Of a DNA stretch of 64,000 bases, positions 55,609-64,000 are shown piece by piece. A program made the translations under genes and the position numbers. Below the pieces are notes generated by a model that was given only the letters and a program-made list of their open reading frames with translations, did no database searches and was not told the DNA's origin. Position 1 is the stretch's first letter, and each line of letters begins with the position of its first letter. This stretch comes from Microbacterium sp. Yaish 1 (GTDB lineage Bacteria; Actinomycetota; Actinomycetes; Actinomycetales; Microbacteriaceae), in NCBI RefSeq assembly GCF_002245215.1, contig NZ_NPMR01000002.1, positions 496,001-560,000 of the forward strand, in the 5' to 3' direction.

Positions 55609-55614
55609 CTGAAT

Positions 55615-56553
55615 ATGACGCGCGCGACGTCCGAGGCTGAGAACCTCTCGCTGGAGCAGATCACCAAGACCTACAAACGCGGGAGCACGGCCGCGAATCA
55701 GACGGTCAGTCTGACCTTCCGCCCGGGTGAGCTCGTCGCGTTGGTCGGCCACAACGGGGCAGGGAAGACCACGCTCCTCAATCAGATCATCGGGGTTGTG
55801 AAACCCACCTCCGGGGACATTCGTTACGGAGCAGTCTCTCTCGTTGCGTCACCGAACATCGCGCGCCGGGTCGCGTCGATGATGCCGCAGATGCACGCAC
55901 CGCTGACCGGCGTGACACCGTGGCAGGCGATAACGTCGATCGCCCGATTGAGGGGCCTCTCTGGATCAGACGCCAAGACCGCCGCGCTCGGCTTGATCGA
56001 TTCGCTCGACGTCGAGCCCTGGAAGAACACCGGCGGTGAGAAGCTCTCCGGCGGCCTGCGTCGGCTGACGTCCCTCGCCATGGCTGTGATCGCACCCCCG
56101 CCCGTGCTGCTGATCGATGAACCCACGAATGACGTCGACCCGGTCCGGCGCCCGCTGATCTGGCGGCATCTGCGCCGGCTCGCCGATGCCGGACATACCG
56201 TCGTGGTAGTCACGCACAACCTGGTCGAAGTCCAGCGCGCCGCCGACCGGTACGTGTTGCTCCAGAACGGCTCCGTCCTCATCGACAGCACGCCGACCCA
56301 ACTGCGTCAACAGGCGCGCACCGCCACCCTCAGCGTTTCTCTCCATCCCGGTGCCGAGCTCACGACAACTCCCCCGGCCGCAGCGCACGTGGTCGACGAC
56401 GACGGGCAGCTCACACTCGACCTCGAACCGGCGCAGATACCCGCCGCGATCGAATGGGTGCTCCATCTCGTCGATGCCGGCGCCGCCGACACCTATGCGC
56501 TCGCGCCGGCATCGCTCGAAACCCTCTACGAAGGGATCACCCATGGCCGTTGA
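55615..56553 (+). CDS. ABC transporter ATP-binding protein
   Basis: 312 residues. Walker A GHNGAGKTTL (45-54), signature LSGGLRRLTSLA, Walker B VLLIDEPTNDVDP, and an H-switch VVTHNLVE. The C-terminal 80 residues are the tail seen in DrrA/CcmA-type exporters. Cotranscribed with the permease it overlaps by 11 bases. Export of a drug or lipid is probable; the substrate is unknown. Confidence 0.94.
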   Translation: MTRATSEAENLSLEQITKTYKRGSTAANQTVSLTFRPGELVALVGHNGAGKTTLLNQIIGVVKPTSGDIRYGAVSLVASPNIARRVASMMPQMHAPLTGVTPWQAITSIARLRGLSGSDAKTAALGLIDSLDVEPWKNTGGEKLSGGLRRLTSLAMAVIAPPPVLLIDEPTNDVDPVRRPLIWRHLRRLADAGHTVVVVTHNLVEVQRAADRYVLLQNGSVLIDSTPTQLRQQARTATLSVSLHPGAELTTTPPAAAHVVDDDGQLTLDLEPAQIPAAIEWVLHLVDAGAADTYALAPASLETLYEGITHGR

Positions 56554-57322
56554 CGTTCTCACGACCCCGAAGATCACCGTGCCACGGCGGCGCGCGTGGC
56601 TCGGCAGCTGGTGGGGTCTCGTCCGGTGGAGCCTGACTCGGCACAGATACCTCTTGCCGGCTTTCACCGTGGTGCAAGCCCTGTTCGCCATCGCGATCGT
56701 TTACGGCCTCGCGCTGATGATCCCGAACATCGGCGCCGAGGCGGCCCGCTATCTCTCCTCAGGTGCCTGGACGCTGGGAATCATTGCCGTCGGGTGCGTG
56801 CTCGCCCCGCAGATCATGAGCACCTCGAAGCAGGAGGGCCTGCTCGATTATCAGAGAACCCTTCCGGTTCCGCGCTCCGCGATCCTCCTCGCTGACGCCG
56901 TCGTCTGGAGCTTCGCCGCGTTGCCCGGGATCGCAGTCGGAATGCTCGCCGCGTTCCTGCGCTTCGGGCTCGACATCCACATCGACCTGCTCGCCGTGGC
57001 CGCGATCCTCGCTGCGCAATTCACCGCGGTGAGCATCGGCTACGCGATCGCGCTCTGGTTGCCGCTGGGTGCGACGTCTCTCGTGACGCAGGTCATCATG
57101 ATCGGAGGCTTGCTGTTCTCACCGATCACCTACCCCGCCGAGCGCCTCCCCGAGTGGGCCGTCACGCTCCACCAGTTCCTTCCGTTCACGCCGATGGCAG
57201 ACATCATCCGCGAAGCGACTTTTCGGACCGGCGAGAGCCAGGTGGTGAACACTATCGTCGTGGCCGCGTGGGCGACGGCGGCATACTCGACGGCTTATCT
57301 CGCGCTGCGCAGGAGAAAGTGA
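56543..57322 (+). CDS. ABC-2 type transporter permease
   Basis: 259 residues, six membrane helices (starting about residues 33-55), the DrrB/ABC-2 pattern with FSPITYPAERLPEW near the last periplasmic loop and a closing TAYLALRRRK. GAAGGGA precedes the ATG. Partner of the preceding ATPase. Confidence 0.9.
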   Translation: MAVDVLTTPKITVPRRRAWLGSWWGLVRWSLTRHRYLLPAFTVVQALFAIAIVYGLALMIPNIGAEAARYLSSGAWTLGIIAVGCVLAPQIMSTSKQEGLLDYQRTLPVPRSAILLADAVVWSFAALPGIAVGMLAAFLRFGLDIHIDLLAVAAILAAQFTAVSIGYAIALWLPLGATSLVTQVIMIGGLLFSPITYPAERLPEWAVTLHQFLPFTPMADIIREATFRTGESQVVNTIVVAAWATAAYSTAYLALRRRK

Positions 57323-57348
57323 ACGCGTCGACCGACGTTCGGTGGGCG

Positions 57349-57981
57349 TCAGCCCGCGGCTGATCCCGTGTCGTAGGACATGCCCGCACCGTAGAAGCAG
57401 GCTTCCACACCGAGGTCGTCGGAATCGAACGGGAAATCACCTCGCATCGACGCGAACATGAACCGATGAACGTCCTCGACGGTGCCCGAGGCGGCGATGA
57501 GATCACCGTCTCGCAAACAGGTGAACGCCCGCAGTGACGGGTCGGCGTAGAGATCGGGATTCGCTTGCTGCATCTCGTATCCCATGATCACGTGGATCGA
57601 TGTCGCCCGTTCGCAACCGTGCTTCACCGCCATCATCCTGTCCGGATCGGCCACGGCAGCGGGGGGCTGCACGTTCACGATCCCCGAGGGGTATGTCGTG
57701 AGGTCGAGGTCGTAGCCTGCGTCCGCCATACAGTCAACGAGCCGCTCGAGGGAGTCCTCGTACTGGACGTGTGTCACCCGGCCCGTCGCTTGGGCCTCGG
57801 TGAGGATCTCGACATCCCTCTCCGTCAGTTCAGGATCCTCGAGCCAGCTCGCGTACATCGCCTCGAAAGAGTCCGCCAAGCGCTCTGCCCCGTGCGCCTG
57901 TGTTGCGGGACGGACGCACCCGACCAGACCTCCCACCGTTAGCAATGACGCAATCGCGACGACGACGATTTTCTTCAGCAT
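57349..57981 (-). CDS. Lipoprotein of unknown function
   Basis: 210 residues. Signal peptide with lipobox LVGC (cysteine 22), then a helical domain with four more cysteines spread at LVDCMADAG, KHGCERATS, FTCLRDGD and EACFYGAG, which could make two disulfides. ATG 57981 has GGAGGGG; the longer upstream frame is rejected. Convergent with the ABC permease gene. Confidence 0.8.
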   Translation of the reverse strand: MLKKIVVVAIASLLTVGGLVGCVRPATQAHGAERLADSFEAMYASWLEDPELTERDVEILTEAQATGRVTHVQYEDSLERLVDCMADAGYDLDLTTYPSGIVNVQPPAAVADPDRMMAVKHGCERATSIHVIMGYEMQQANPDLYADPSLRAFTCLRDGDLIAASGTVEDVHRFMFASMRGDFPFDSDDLGVEACFYGAGMSYDTGSAAG

Positions 57982-58099
57982 GACCCCTCCGCAAAATGTA
58001 TTCGCGCTCTGCACCCTTGGCATGTTCACGCTAGCCAGCGGGACGTAGGGGCCGGGTGGCCGCAGCACCCGCTCCGTGAACTGTCAGGTCAATCTAGCC

Positions 58100-58483
58100 T
58101 TATCGCTTTTTCGGCGGCGCACCAAGGCCACGCTCGGCACTTTCCGCCTTCTGCTGCCGTCGCACCGCCCGATTCAGGGCCCCGATACCTACGTAGACGC
58201 TTCCGAGGACAAAGGCGAGGCCGAGCAGGAGCAGTAGATACGAAGCACTGGGTGGCGACAAGAGGACCGCAAGCGCCAAGAGAAGCAGCAGCGCGGCCGA
58301 CGTCAGCACCCACGGATAGAGCGCCTGAAGACCGGCTCGCCAGGCGGCGTCGGACTCATCCGCTCGACGCCGCCGCATTCCGTTGATCGACGTCGTCTCG
58401 CATCTACCGCGTACGCCGAGGGTGCTGGCGATGACGACAGCCAACGCCCACGCCACCAGCAGCCCCGCGGTGATGATCTGCAT
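58100..58483 (-). CDS. Membrane protein of unknown function
   Basis: 127 residues, three hydrophobic stretches (about 3-22, 57-76, 80-103) around a charged RRRRADESDAAWRAG segment, ending in a basic tail (RRQQKAESAERGLGAPPKKR). The layout recalls SdpI-like integral proteins but no motif proves it. GGAGGAGG precedes the ATG. Upstream lies the divergent TetR gene. Confidence 0.7.
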   Translation of the reverse strand: MQIITAGLLVAWALAVVIASTLGVRGRCETTSINGMRRRRADESDAAWRAGLQALYPWVLTSAALLLLLALAVLLSPPSASYLLLLLGLAFVLGSVYVGIGALNRAVRRQQKAESAERGLGAPPKKR

Positions 58484-58595
58484 CCCGCCGCACCTCCTCC
58501 AGGTCCGACGCGAAGGGGGATGTCACGCAGAGTAGACGACCGCGTAAGGCTCGGCCGCCAAGGCCCACCGGAATCGTGAACAATCCGTAACACTA

Positions 58596-58619
58596 ACGAA
58601 ACACACCGTTTCGTATCGT
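58596..58619 (+). promoter_or_regulatory. Operator and -10 box of the TetR-MFS-amidohydrolase unit
   Basis: ACGAAAC-ACACC-GTTTCGT (58596-58614) is a perfect 7-5-7 inverted repeat whose last base starts the TATCGT -10 box (58614-58619); seven bases later comes ATG 58627. Confidence 0.6.
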
Positions 58620-58626
58620 TGTCGTC

Positions 58627-59238
58627 ATGACGCCGCAGACCGAGAAGCCGGGCCGCCCCACAGACGAGGACCTGACCCGCCGCATCCTCGTCACCGCCGC
58701 CGAACTCCTCGGCACGCACGGGTACCAGCAGCTCAGCGTCGAACAGGTCGCCAGGGCCGTCGGTTGCGGGAAGACGGCGATCTACCGTCGCTACTCCGAC
58801 AAGGGAGCGCTCGTCGCCGCCGTGCTGCTGTCGCAGGTCGAGGTCGGCGCCATGCCCGACCACGGCGACGTGCGCGCCGACCTGCTCGAGCATGCCCTGC
58901 AGAACCAGCGCAACCAGGTGCTCTCCCCCGAACAGCGCAACGGACTCCGTGCGATGTTCGAGCCCGACGTCTTCACCCTGCTGTGGGACACCTTCTTCCA
59001 GCACCGCCGCCAACAGGGCATCGAGATCATCGATCGCGCCATCGCCCGGGGCGACCTCCCCGAGGACGTCGACCACGACATCCTCCTCGACACGATCGCC
59101 GGGCTCACCCTGTACCGGCAGTCCGTCAAGCGCATCCACATCGATGAGCGCCACTACGTCGACATCATCGACGCCCTCGTGACACACCCTCCCCGTCGAC
59201 TGCCCGACGCCGATGAACAGGTTCCCGATGTCCCCTGA
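58627..59238 (+). CDS. TetR family transcriptional regulator
   Basis: 203 residues. Helix-turn-helix LSVEQVARAVGCGKTAIYRRY (about 38-58) and a TetR_C ligand domain. First gene of a unit with an MFS pump, which overlaps its end by 26 bases, and an M20 peptidase-like enzyme. Autorepression through the operator just before it would control all three. Confidence 0.92.
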   Translation: MTPQTEKPGRPTDEDLTRRILVTAAELLGTHGYQQLSVEQVARAVGCGKTAIYRRYSDKGALVAAVLLSQVEVGAMPDHGDVRADLLEHALQNQRNQVLSPEQRNGLRAMFEPDVFTLLWDTFFQHRRQQGIEIIDRAIARGDLPEDVDHDILLDTIAGLTLYRQSVKRIHIDERHYVDIIDALVTHPPRRLPDADEQVPDVP

Positions 59239-60661
59239 ATCCCCGCCCCTCACCCAGTCCCTGCCGAAGGTCAGCGTCCGCGCCGTCGTCGGCTTCCTCG
59301 TCTTCTGCGAGCTCGCCAGCGGTTTCGTCCAGGGGTTCTACGCCCCGCTGCTCGGCGAGATCGCCGGTCACCTGCAGGTCTCCGACGCCGACATCACCTG
59401 GTTCCTCACGGTTCAGACGCTCGCCGCCGCCGTGTGCGTCCCCCTCCTGTCGCGACTCGGCGACATCTTCGGACACCGCCGGATGCTGCGCATCGCGGTC
59501 GTCGCGGTCCTCATCGGCACCGTCGTCACAGCGTTCCTGCCGAGCTACCCGATCGTGCTCGCCGCCCGCATCCTCGTCGGTCCGCTCGCCGTCTGGCTGC
59601 CTCTCGAGATCGCGCTCGTCCACAACCGCATCAAGGGCGAGACGGCTCGTACCTCGATCGGTCTGCTCGTATCGTGCCTGACCGGTGGAGCGATCCTCGG
59701 CACCCTCGCCGCCGGCCTGTTCTCCGCCGTGCTGCCGAGCCTCACCCTCACGCTCCTCGTGCCCGTCGTCTTCGTGGTGGTGAGCGCATACGCCGTCTTC
59801 TTCAAGGTGCCCGAATCGACGACGCGCACGCAGGTGAGGATCGACGTCCCCGGCTTCGTCGGCATCGGCCTGGCCATGGTCCTCCTCCTGTTCGGGCTCC
59901 GCCTCGCATCGACCGCCGGGTTCGCGTCGCTTGCGACGGTCGCAACGCTCGGTGCCGCCGTCATCGTGTTCGTCCTCTGGGTGCTCTGGGAGCTGCGGGC
60001 GCCGTCTCCCGCGATCGACATCCGGCTCGTGGTGTCGCCGAAACTGGGGCCGGTGTATCTCACCGCCTTCCTCTTCGGCATGGTCATGTTCGGGGCGCAA
60101 TCGCCGACGACGACCTTCCTCACCGCCGACCCCGCGCAGACCGGCTACGGATTCGCCGCGTCGGCCAGCACGGCCTCGGCCGTCACCGCGGTCGTCACCA
60201 TCCTCGCCACCGTCGGTGCCGCGACCTTCGCACCGATCGCGCGCCGCGTCGGGATCCGCGCCGTCCTCGTCACGGGGGCTCTCGCCGCCGCATCCGGCTC
60301 GCTGATCCAGATCGCCTTCCACGACCACCTCTGGCAGATCTTCCTCGTCTCAGCCATCAACGGCATCGGCATGGGACTGCTCCTGGGCGCGCTTCCGGCC
60401 CTCGTCGCCGAGATCGCACCGAGCGATTCGACGGGCATCGCGACCGGTGTCTACAACTCCCTCCGCACGCTCGGCGGTTCGACCGCGGGCGCCGCGTTCG
60501 CCGTCGTCCTGGCGGGCTTCACGAGCTCGGGCGCACTGCACTCGTCCATCCAGGGCTACATCACGATCTGGAGCATCTGCGCGGGCGCCTTCCTCCTCGC
60601 CGCCGTAGCGCTCGCTTCCCTGCGCATTCCGCGCGCCGCCGACATCGCAACGAAAGGCTGA
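59213..60661 (+). CDS. MFS transporter
   Basis: 482 residues, 14-helix-like layout with extended loops. LSRLGDIFGHRRMLRIA is the helix 2-3 motif. ATG 59213 overlaps the regulator; ATG 59228 (AGG six bases before) is an alternative. Between a TetR regulator and an amidohydrolase, it probably carries the substrate or product of that enzyme. DHA2-like. Confidence 0.87.
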   Translation: MNRFPMSPESPPLTQSLPKVSVRAVVGFLVFCELASGFVQGFYAPLLGEIAGHLQVSDADITWFLTVQTLAAAVCVPLLSRLGDIFGHRRMLRIAVVAVLIGTVVTAFLPSYPIVLAARILVGPLAVWLPLEIALVHNRIKGETARTSIGLLVSCLTGGAILGTLAAGLFSAVLPSLTLTLLVPVVFVVVSAYAVFFKVPESTTRTQVRIDVPGFVGIGLAMVLLLFGLRLASTAGFASLATVATLGAAVIVFVLWVLWELRAPSPAIDIRLVVSPKLGPVYLTAFLFGMVMFGAQSPTTTFLTADPAQTGYGFAASASTASAVTAVVTILATVGAATFAPIARRVGIRAVLVTGALAAASGSLIQIAFHDHLWQIFLVSAINGIGMGLLLGALPALVAEIAPSDSTGIATGVYNSLRTLGGSTAGAAFAVVLAGFTSSGALHSSIQGYITIWSICAGAFLLAAVALASLRIPRAADIATKG

Positions 60662-60662
60662 C

Positions 60663-61856
60663 ATGCACACCCCCGACTTCACCGCCGATGCGGCCGCGAT
60701 CCTTCCCGATCTCGTCGCACTGCGCCGGGCGCTCCACGCCGACCCCGAGCTCGGGCTCGACCTGCCCCGCACACAGCGGCGCGTGCTCGACGCCCTCGAG
60801 GGGCTGCCGCTCGAGATCACGACGGGAACAGCGACGACGTCGATCGTCGCCGTCCTCCGCGGTGCCCTGCCCGGGCCGGCTGTGCTGCTGCGCGGCGACA
60901 TGGACGCGTTGCCGATCGACGAGGCCACGGGGCTCGACTACGCCGCGACGAACGGCAGCATGCACGCCTGCGGCCACGACCTGCACACGGCAGGCCTCGT
61001 CGGGGCGGCCAAGCTGCTCTCGGCTCGCCGCGACCAACTTCACGGGTCGGTCGTCTTCATGTTCCAGCCCGGCGAGGAGGGCCACGGCGGCGCCAAGGTC
61101 ATGATCGACGAGGGGCTGCTGGATGCCGCGGGCGAGCGCCCCGTCGCCGCCTATGCGATCCACGTCGCCCCGGGGCCGCGAGGCGTGTTCGCAACCAGGA
61201 CGGGCGCCGTGGCGGCCGGCTCGAACCAGCTCTTCGTCACCGTCAACGGTCGCGGCGGGCACGGCTCGCAGCCGCACCAGACGCTCGACCCGGTGCCGGC
61301 TGCCGCCGAGATCGTGCTCGCTCTCCAGAGCTTCGTGACGCGCAGCTTCGACGCCTTCGACCCCGTGGTGCTGTCCGTCACCCGCCTGTCGACGGGAGAC
61401 GGTGCCGTCAACGTCATCCCTGAGAAGGTCGAGATCGCCGCGACCGTGCGGAACATGTCACCGGCTTCGCTGGCGATTCTGCAGACCGGACTGCCGCGGG
61501 TCGTCGACGGGGTCGCCTCGGCGCACGGTCTCACCGCCGACATCCGCTTCGAGACCATGTACCCCGTGACCGTGAACGACGTCGCCGAGACCGAGGCGAC
61601 ACTCGCCGAGCTGCGCCGGACGTTCGGCGAGCGGCGCGTCATGGTGATGCCCTCCCCGATGATGGGCTCCGAGGACTTCGCATTCGTGCTGGCAGACGTT
61701 CCCGGAACCTTCATCGCGCTCATGACGTCGCCCGAGGGAACCGACCTGAGCACCGTCGAGTGGAACCACTCCCCCCGCGTGGTGTTCGACGATTCGGTGC
61801 TGGGCGACCAGGCCGCGGCGTTGGCGTCGGTCGCCTTCGCGCGAACCTCCCGGTAG
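60663..61856 (+). CDS. M20 family amidohydrolase (N-acyl/aminoacylase type)
   Basis: 397 residues, zinc metallopeptidase fold. Metal residues are expected in GDMDALP, HACGHDLHT (about 100-106) and FQPGEEGHGG (catalytic/metal glutamates), plus the late MGSEDFAFV and dimer domain GRGGHGSQPHQTLDP. The pattern is that of hippurate hydrolase and indole-acetyl-amino-acid hydrolases. One base after the MFS stop. Hydrolysis of an N-acylated amino acid is probable. Confidence 0.92.
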   Translation: MHTPDFTADAAAILPDLVALRRALHADPELGLDLPRTQRRVLDALEGLPLEITTGTATTSIVAVLRGALPGPAVLLRGDMDALPIDEATGLDYAATNGSMHACGHDLHTAGLVGAAKLLSARRDQLHGSVVFMFQPGEEGHGGAKVMIDEGLLDAAGERPVAAYAIHVAPGPRGVFATRTGAVAAGSNQLFVTVNGRGGHGSQPHQTLDPVPAAAEIVLALQSFVTRSFDAFDPVVLSVTRLSTGDGAVNVIPEKVEIAATVRNMSPASLAILQTGLPRVVDGVASAHGLTADIRFETMYPVTVNDVAETEATLAELRRTFGERRVMVMPSPMMGSEDFAFVLADVPGTFIALMTSPEGTDLSTVEWNHSPRVVFDDSVLGDQAAALASVAFARTSR

Positions 61857-61862
61857 GCGGCG

Positions 61863-61904
61863 CGTCGTCGCCGCGGCCACCGCACACGGTCCGCGGCGAC
61901 GACG
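61863..61904. terminator. Bidirectional terminator hairpin
   Basis: CGTCGTCGCCGCGG pairs perfectly with CCGCGGCGACGACG (14 bases) around a 14-base loop that can pair further (ACCG/CGGT). It ends the M20 operon and the convergent LysR gene. Confidence 0.75.
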
Positions 61905-61909
61905 TGGGC

Positions 61910-62851
61910 TCAGCCGAGCAGGTCGATGCCGAACCCCGCGACGACAGCGCGCACTTCCGCGAGATAGCGCTGCGCCTGCTCGGTGAGCGGAACGGCCGTG
62001 CGGCCGATCCAGCCGATCTCGATGCGCTCGTCGACGTCGAGCGGCACCGCGACGATCTCGGGGTCGAGGTCGTCGCTGATGATGCCCGTCGAGATCGTGT
62101 AGCCGTCGAGGCCGATCATGAGGTTGAAGATCGTCGCGCGATCCGACACCCGGATCTCCTGCTTGCTCGACAGCGTCGAGAGGATCTCCTCGGCGAAGTA
62201 GAACGAATTGTTCGCGCCCTGGTCGAACGTCAGCCGCGGCAGGTCGACGAGGTCATCCAGCGTCGCTCGGGATCGCGAGGCGAGCGGGTTGCGACGCGCG
62301 ACGAAGATGTGCGGCTGGGCGACGAACAGCGGGTGGAACGCGAGCCCCGAATCCCGCAGCAGCTTGTCGATGACGTTCCGGTTGAAGTCGTTGCGGAACA
62401 GGATGCCGAGCTCGCTGCGCAGCGTCCGGACGTCTTCGATGATGTCCCACGTCCGGGTCTCGCGCAGCGAGAACTCGTATTCGGGCGCCCCGGTGCTCCT
62501 GACCATCCGCACGAACGCGTCGACGGCGAACGAGTAGTGCTGCGTCGAGACGCCGAGCAGCCGCCGCGACGGCGGCCGCCCGAGGTAGCGCTGCTCGAGC
62601 AGCTCGGCCTGCTCGACGACCTGACGGGCGTATCCCAGGAACTCCACGCCGTCAGTGGTGAGTGTCACGCCTCGGGCCGACCGCACCAGCAGATCGCGGC
62701 CGACCCGCGCCTCGAGGTCTTTCATCGCCGCCGACATCGTGGGCTGGGCGACGTAGAGCAGATCGGATGCCGCGGAGATCGAGCCCTCGGCGGCGACCTC
62801 GATGAAGTACTGCAGCTGCTGCAGGGTGATCCCGCTTCGACGCACGGCCAT
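61910..62851 (-). CDS. LysR family transcriptional regulator
   Basis: 313 residues. Winged HTH GSISAASDLLYVAQPTMSAAMKDLE and a LysR effector domain. Divergent from the DUF1852 gene at 62970, so methionine metabolism is the most likely theme. The start follows TAGTCT at six bases. A dyad overlaps that box, which would give autoregulation. Confidence 0.92.
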   Translation of the reverse strand: MAVRRSGITLQQLQYFIEVAAEGSISAASDLLYVAQPTMSAAMKDLEARVGRDLLVRSARGVTLTTDGVEFLGYARQVVEQAELLEQRYLGRPPSRRLLGVSTQHYSFAVDAFVRMVRSTGAPEYEFSLRETRTWDIIEDVRTLRSELGILFRNDFNRNVIDKLLRDSGLAFHPLFVAQPHIFVARRNPLASRSRATLDDLVDLPRLTFDQGANNSFYFAEEILSTLSSKQEIRVSDRATIFNLMIGLDGYTISTGIISDDLDPEIVAVPLDVDERIEIGWIGRTAVPLTEQAQRYLAEVRAVVAGFGIDLLG

Positions 62852-62857
62852 AGCTCC

Positions 62858-62877
62858 AGACTATGGCACCGGATAGT
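62858..62877. promoter_or_regulatory. LysR promoter with candidate autoregulatory dyad
   Basis: TAGTCT (62863-62858) is six bases before ATG 62851. ACTAT-N8-ATAGT (62860-62877) is a perfect dyad of five-base arms overlapping it and facing the DUF1852 gene. Confidence 0.5.
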
Positions 62878-62969
62878 GAGGGGGAATTACCCGATGACCG
62901 CCGCCGGCCCGCACGATGGAGCCATCATCTTCCGCACGGCTCCCCGGAGCTCCGCTCGATTGGCTGCTC

Positions 62970-64000
62970 ATGGCGAACGACTTCGCGTTCCGCATCTCGA
63001 CGACGCGCTTCGACGAGGACTACACCCCCTCTGACTCGTCGCGCATCACCACGAACTTCGCCAACCTCGCCCGCGGCGAGCGCCGCCGAGAGAACCTCCG
63101 CAGCGCGCTCGCGATGATCGACGCTCGCCTGAACGACCTCGCCCGCACCGACAACCCGGACGGCGACCGCTACACAGCCGAACTCGACATCGTCTCGGCG
63201 AACCTGCGGTTCGACGCTGGCCCGGAGGATGCTACCGCGGATGCTGCGGAGGACCGTGAGTTCCCGCTCCTCGAGGTGCTCGACATCCATATCGTCGACC
63301 GACGGACCGGCGAGCGCCACCACGGCATCGTCGGCAACAACTTCTCGTCGTACCTGCGGGACTACGACTTCAGCATCCTGTTGCCGTCGGCGCAGCAGAC
63401 GCCGGGCGAGTTCACGGTGCCGGACGGGTTCGGCGACCTCCACGGGAAGCTCTTCCAGCACTTCCTCGAGTCCGACGCCTACCGCGAGAGGTTCCCCCAG
63501 TCGCCCGTCGTGTCCATCAGCGTGTCGACGAGCCGGACCTACCGGCGCAACGGCAACCGGCATCCGGTCCTCGGCGTCGAGTACGAGCAGGACTCGTTCT
63601 CGCTGACGGACGAGTACTTCGCGAAGATGGGGCTGCAGGTGCGGTACTTCATGCCGCGCGGAAGCGTCGCGCCGCTGGCGTTCTACCACCGCGGCGACCT
63701 GCTCGCCGATTACACCGATCTGCAGCTGATCGGCACCATCAGCACGATGGAGACCTTCCAGAAGATCTACCGGCCCGAGATCTACAACGCGACCGAGCCT
63801 GCCGGCGAGGTCTACCGCCCCACCCTCAAGCGCGACGACTTCGTGCGGACCGACATCACCTACGACCGGGTCGAGCGCAGCCAGCTCGCCACGACGCAGG
63901 GCAGATACGCCGAGGAGCACTTCGTGACGCCCCACCGGCAGGTGCTCAGCCGCTGGGCCGCCCGCTACGCCGCCCCGACCGCCCAGACCGCGCCGACCCG
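62970..64000 (+). CDS. mesX: DUF1852 protein, MesX type (partial, C-terminal end beyond right edge)
   Basis: 343 codons without a stop; relatives have about 325 residues, so only a short tail is missing. MANDFAFRISTTRFDEDY at the start, RITTNFANLARGE, GIVGNNFSSYLRDYDFS, HPVLGVEYEQDSFSLTDEYFAKMG (split by the window of what I quote), LAFYHRGDLLADYTDL and TMETFQKIYRPEIYNA match DUF1852 closely from memory. Published work names this family MesX, the partner of the folate-independent, oxygen-requiring methionine synthase MesD; the mesD gene would lie just to the right. No ribosome site is seen; the ATG is set by the conserved start. Confidence 0.88.
   Translation, partial: MANDFAFRISTTRFDEDYTPSDSSRITTNFANLARGERRRENLRSALAMIDARLNDLARTDNPDGDRYTAELDIVSANLRFDAGPEDATADAAEDREFPLLEVLDIHIVDRRTGERHHGIVGNNFSSYLRDYDFSILLPSAQQTPGEFTVPDGFGDLHGKLFQHFLESDAYRERFPQSPVVSISVSTSRTYRRNGNRHPVLGVEYEQDSFSLTDEYFAKMGLQVRYFMPRGSVAPLAFYHRGDLLADYTDLQLIGTISTMETFQKIYRPEIYNATEPAGEVYRPTLKRDDFVRTDITYDRVERSQLATTQGRYAEEHFVTPHRQVLSRWAARYAAPTAQTAPT

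Noticed and set aside
62878..62969. SAM riboswitch before the DUF1852 gene
   Set aside because: The 90 bases are GC-rich and I could not fold a SAM-I or SAM-IV core from them by eye.

Overview
The window reads as chromosomal DNA of a high-GC Gram-positive actinomycete, most likely a member of the Microbacteriaceae such as Microbacterium. This is an inference from GC-rich third codon positions, the blocks prfB-ftsE-ftsX-smpB-ssrA and leuB-ilvE-FAH-MFS-LysR-gltX, split-type DUF222/HNH and tad genes, and many leaderless promoters. I see no insertion sequence, prophage, CRISPR array or rRNA operon. Genes are tightly packed and no gene-free stretch exceeds 300 bases.

Layout. 1-4333: a sugar ABC importer (two permeases and a binding protein, minus strand) divergent from its LacI-type regulator, with two copies of one operator between them. 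4393-9596: an unusual SDR protein with a zinc ribbon, a 70-aa SH3-like protein, a TetR-controlled butanediol-type dehydrogenase, an MFS pump and tRNA-Gln. 9680-17807: gltX, LysR with a divergent class-V aminotransferase, MFS, an FAH-family enzyme, ilvE and leuB. 17846-20002: a DHA2 efflux pump and its divergent TetR regulator. 20045-28627: serA, three membrane or secreted proteins of unknown function, then ilvC, ilvN, ilvB and ilvD, so most branched-chain amino acid synthesis lies here. 28657-32465: otsB/otsA (trehalose), a small membrane protein and a thiolase. 32591-36628: DUF222/HNH protein, tRNA-Lys, hisN-like phosphatase, lipoprotein and small proteins. 36736-41603: ssrA (tmRNA), SIMPL protein, smpB, ftsX, ftsE, prfB.

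41629-50310 is the most interesting part. An MFS gene is followed by a GH114-like lipoprotein, a BcsA-like processive glycosyltransferase with a large helical insertion, a STAS antagonist, an RsbW-like kinase, and an 829-aa protein fusing a secreted GH26-like glycosidase to an OpgC-type membrane acyltransferase domain. A convergent gene encodes a GAF-PP2C phosphatase. Together they look like a machine that makes, trims and modifies an extracellular polysaccharide under a serine-phosphorylation partner switch; no sigma factor gene is present locally.

50407-54821: a compact tad-type pilus/secretion locus (TadA, TadB, TadC, small pilin-like protein, two TadE-like and one TadG-like protein). 54902-57322: TetR plus a two-gene ABC transporter with a clean operator. 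57349-61856: lipoprotein, membrane protein, and a TetR-MFS-M20 amidohydrolase operon. 61910-64000: LysR regulator divergent from a DUF1852 (MesX) gene that runs off the right edge.

Regulation. At least thirteen start codons sit exactly six bases behind a [T/C]ANNNT box, which is the geometry of leaderless transcripts. Two divergent gene pairs (41612-41621 and 19413-19419) have -10 boxes on opposite strands that overlap.
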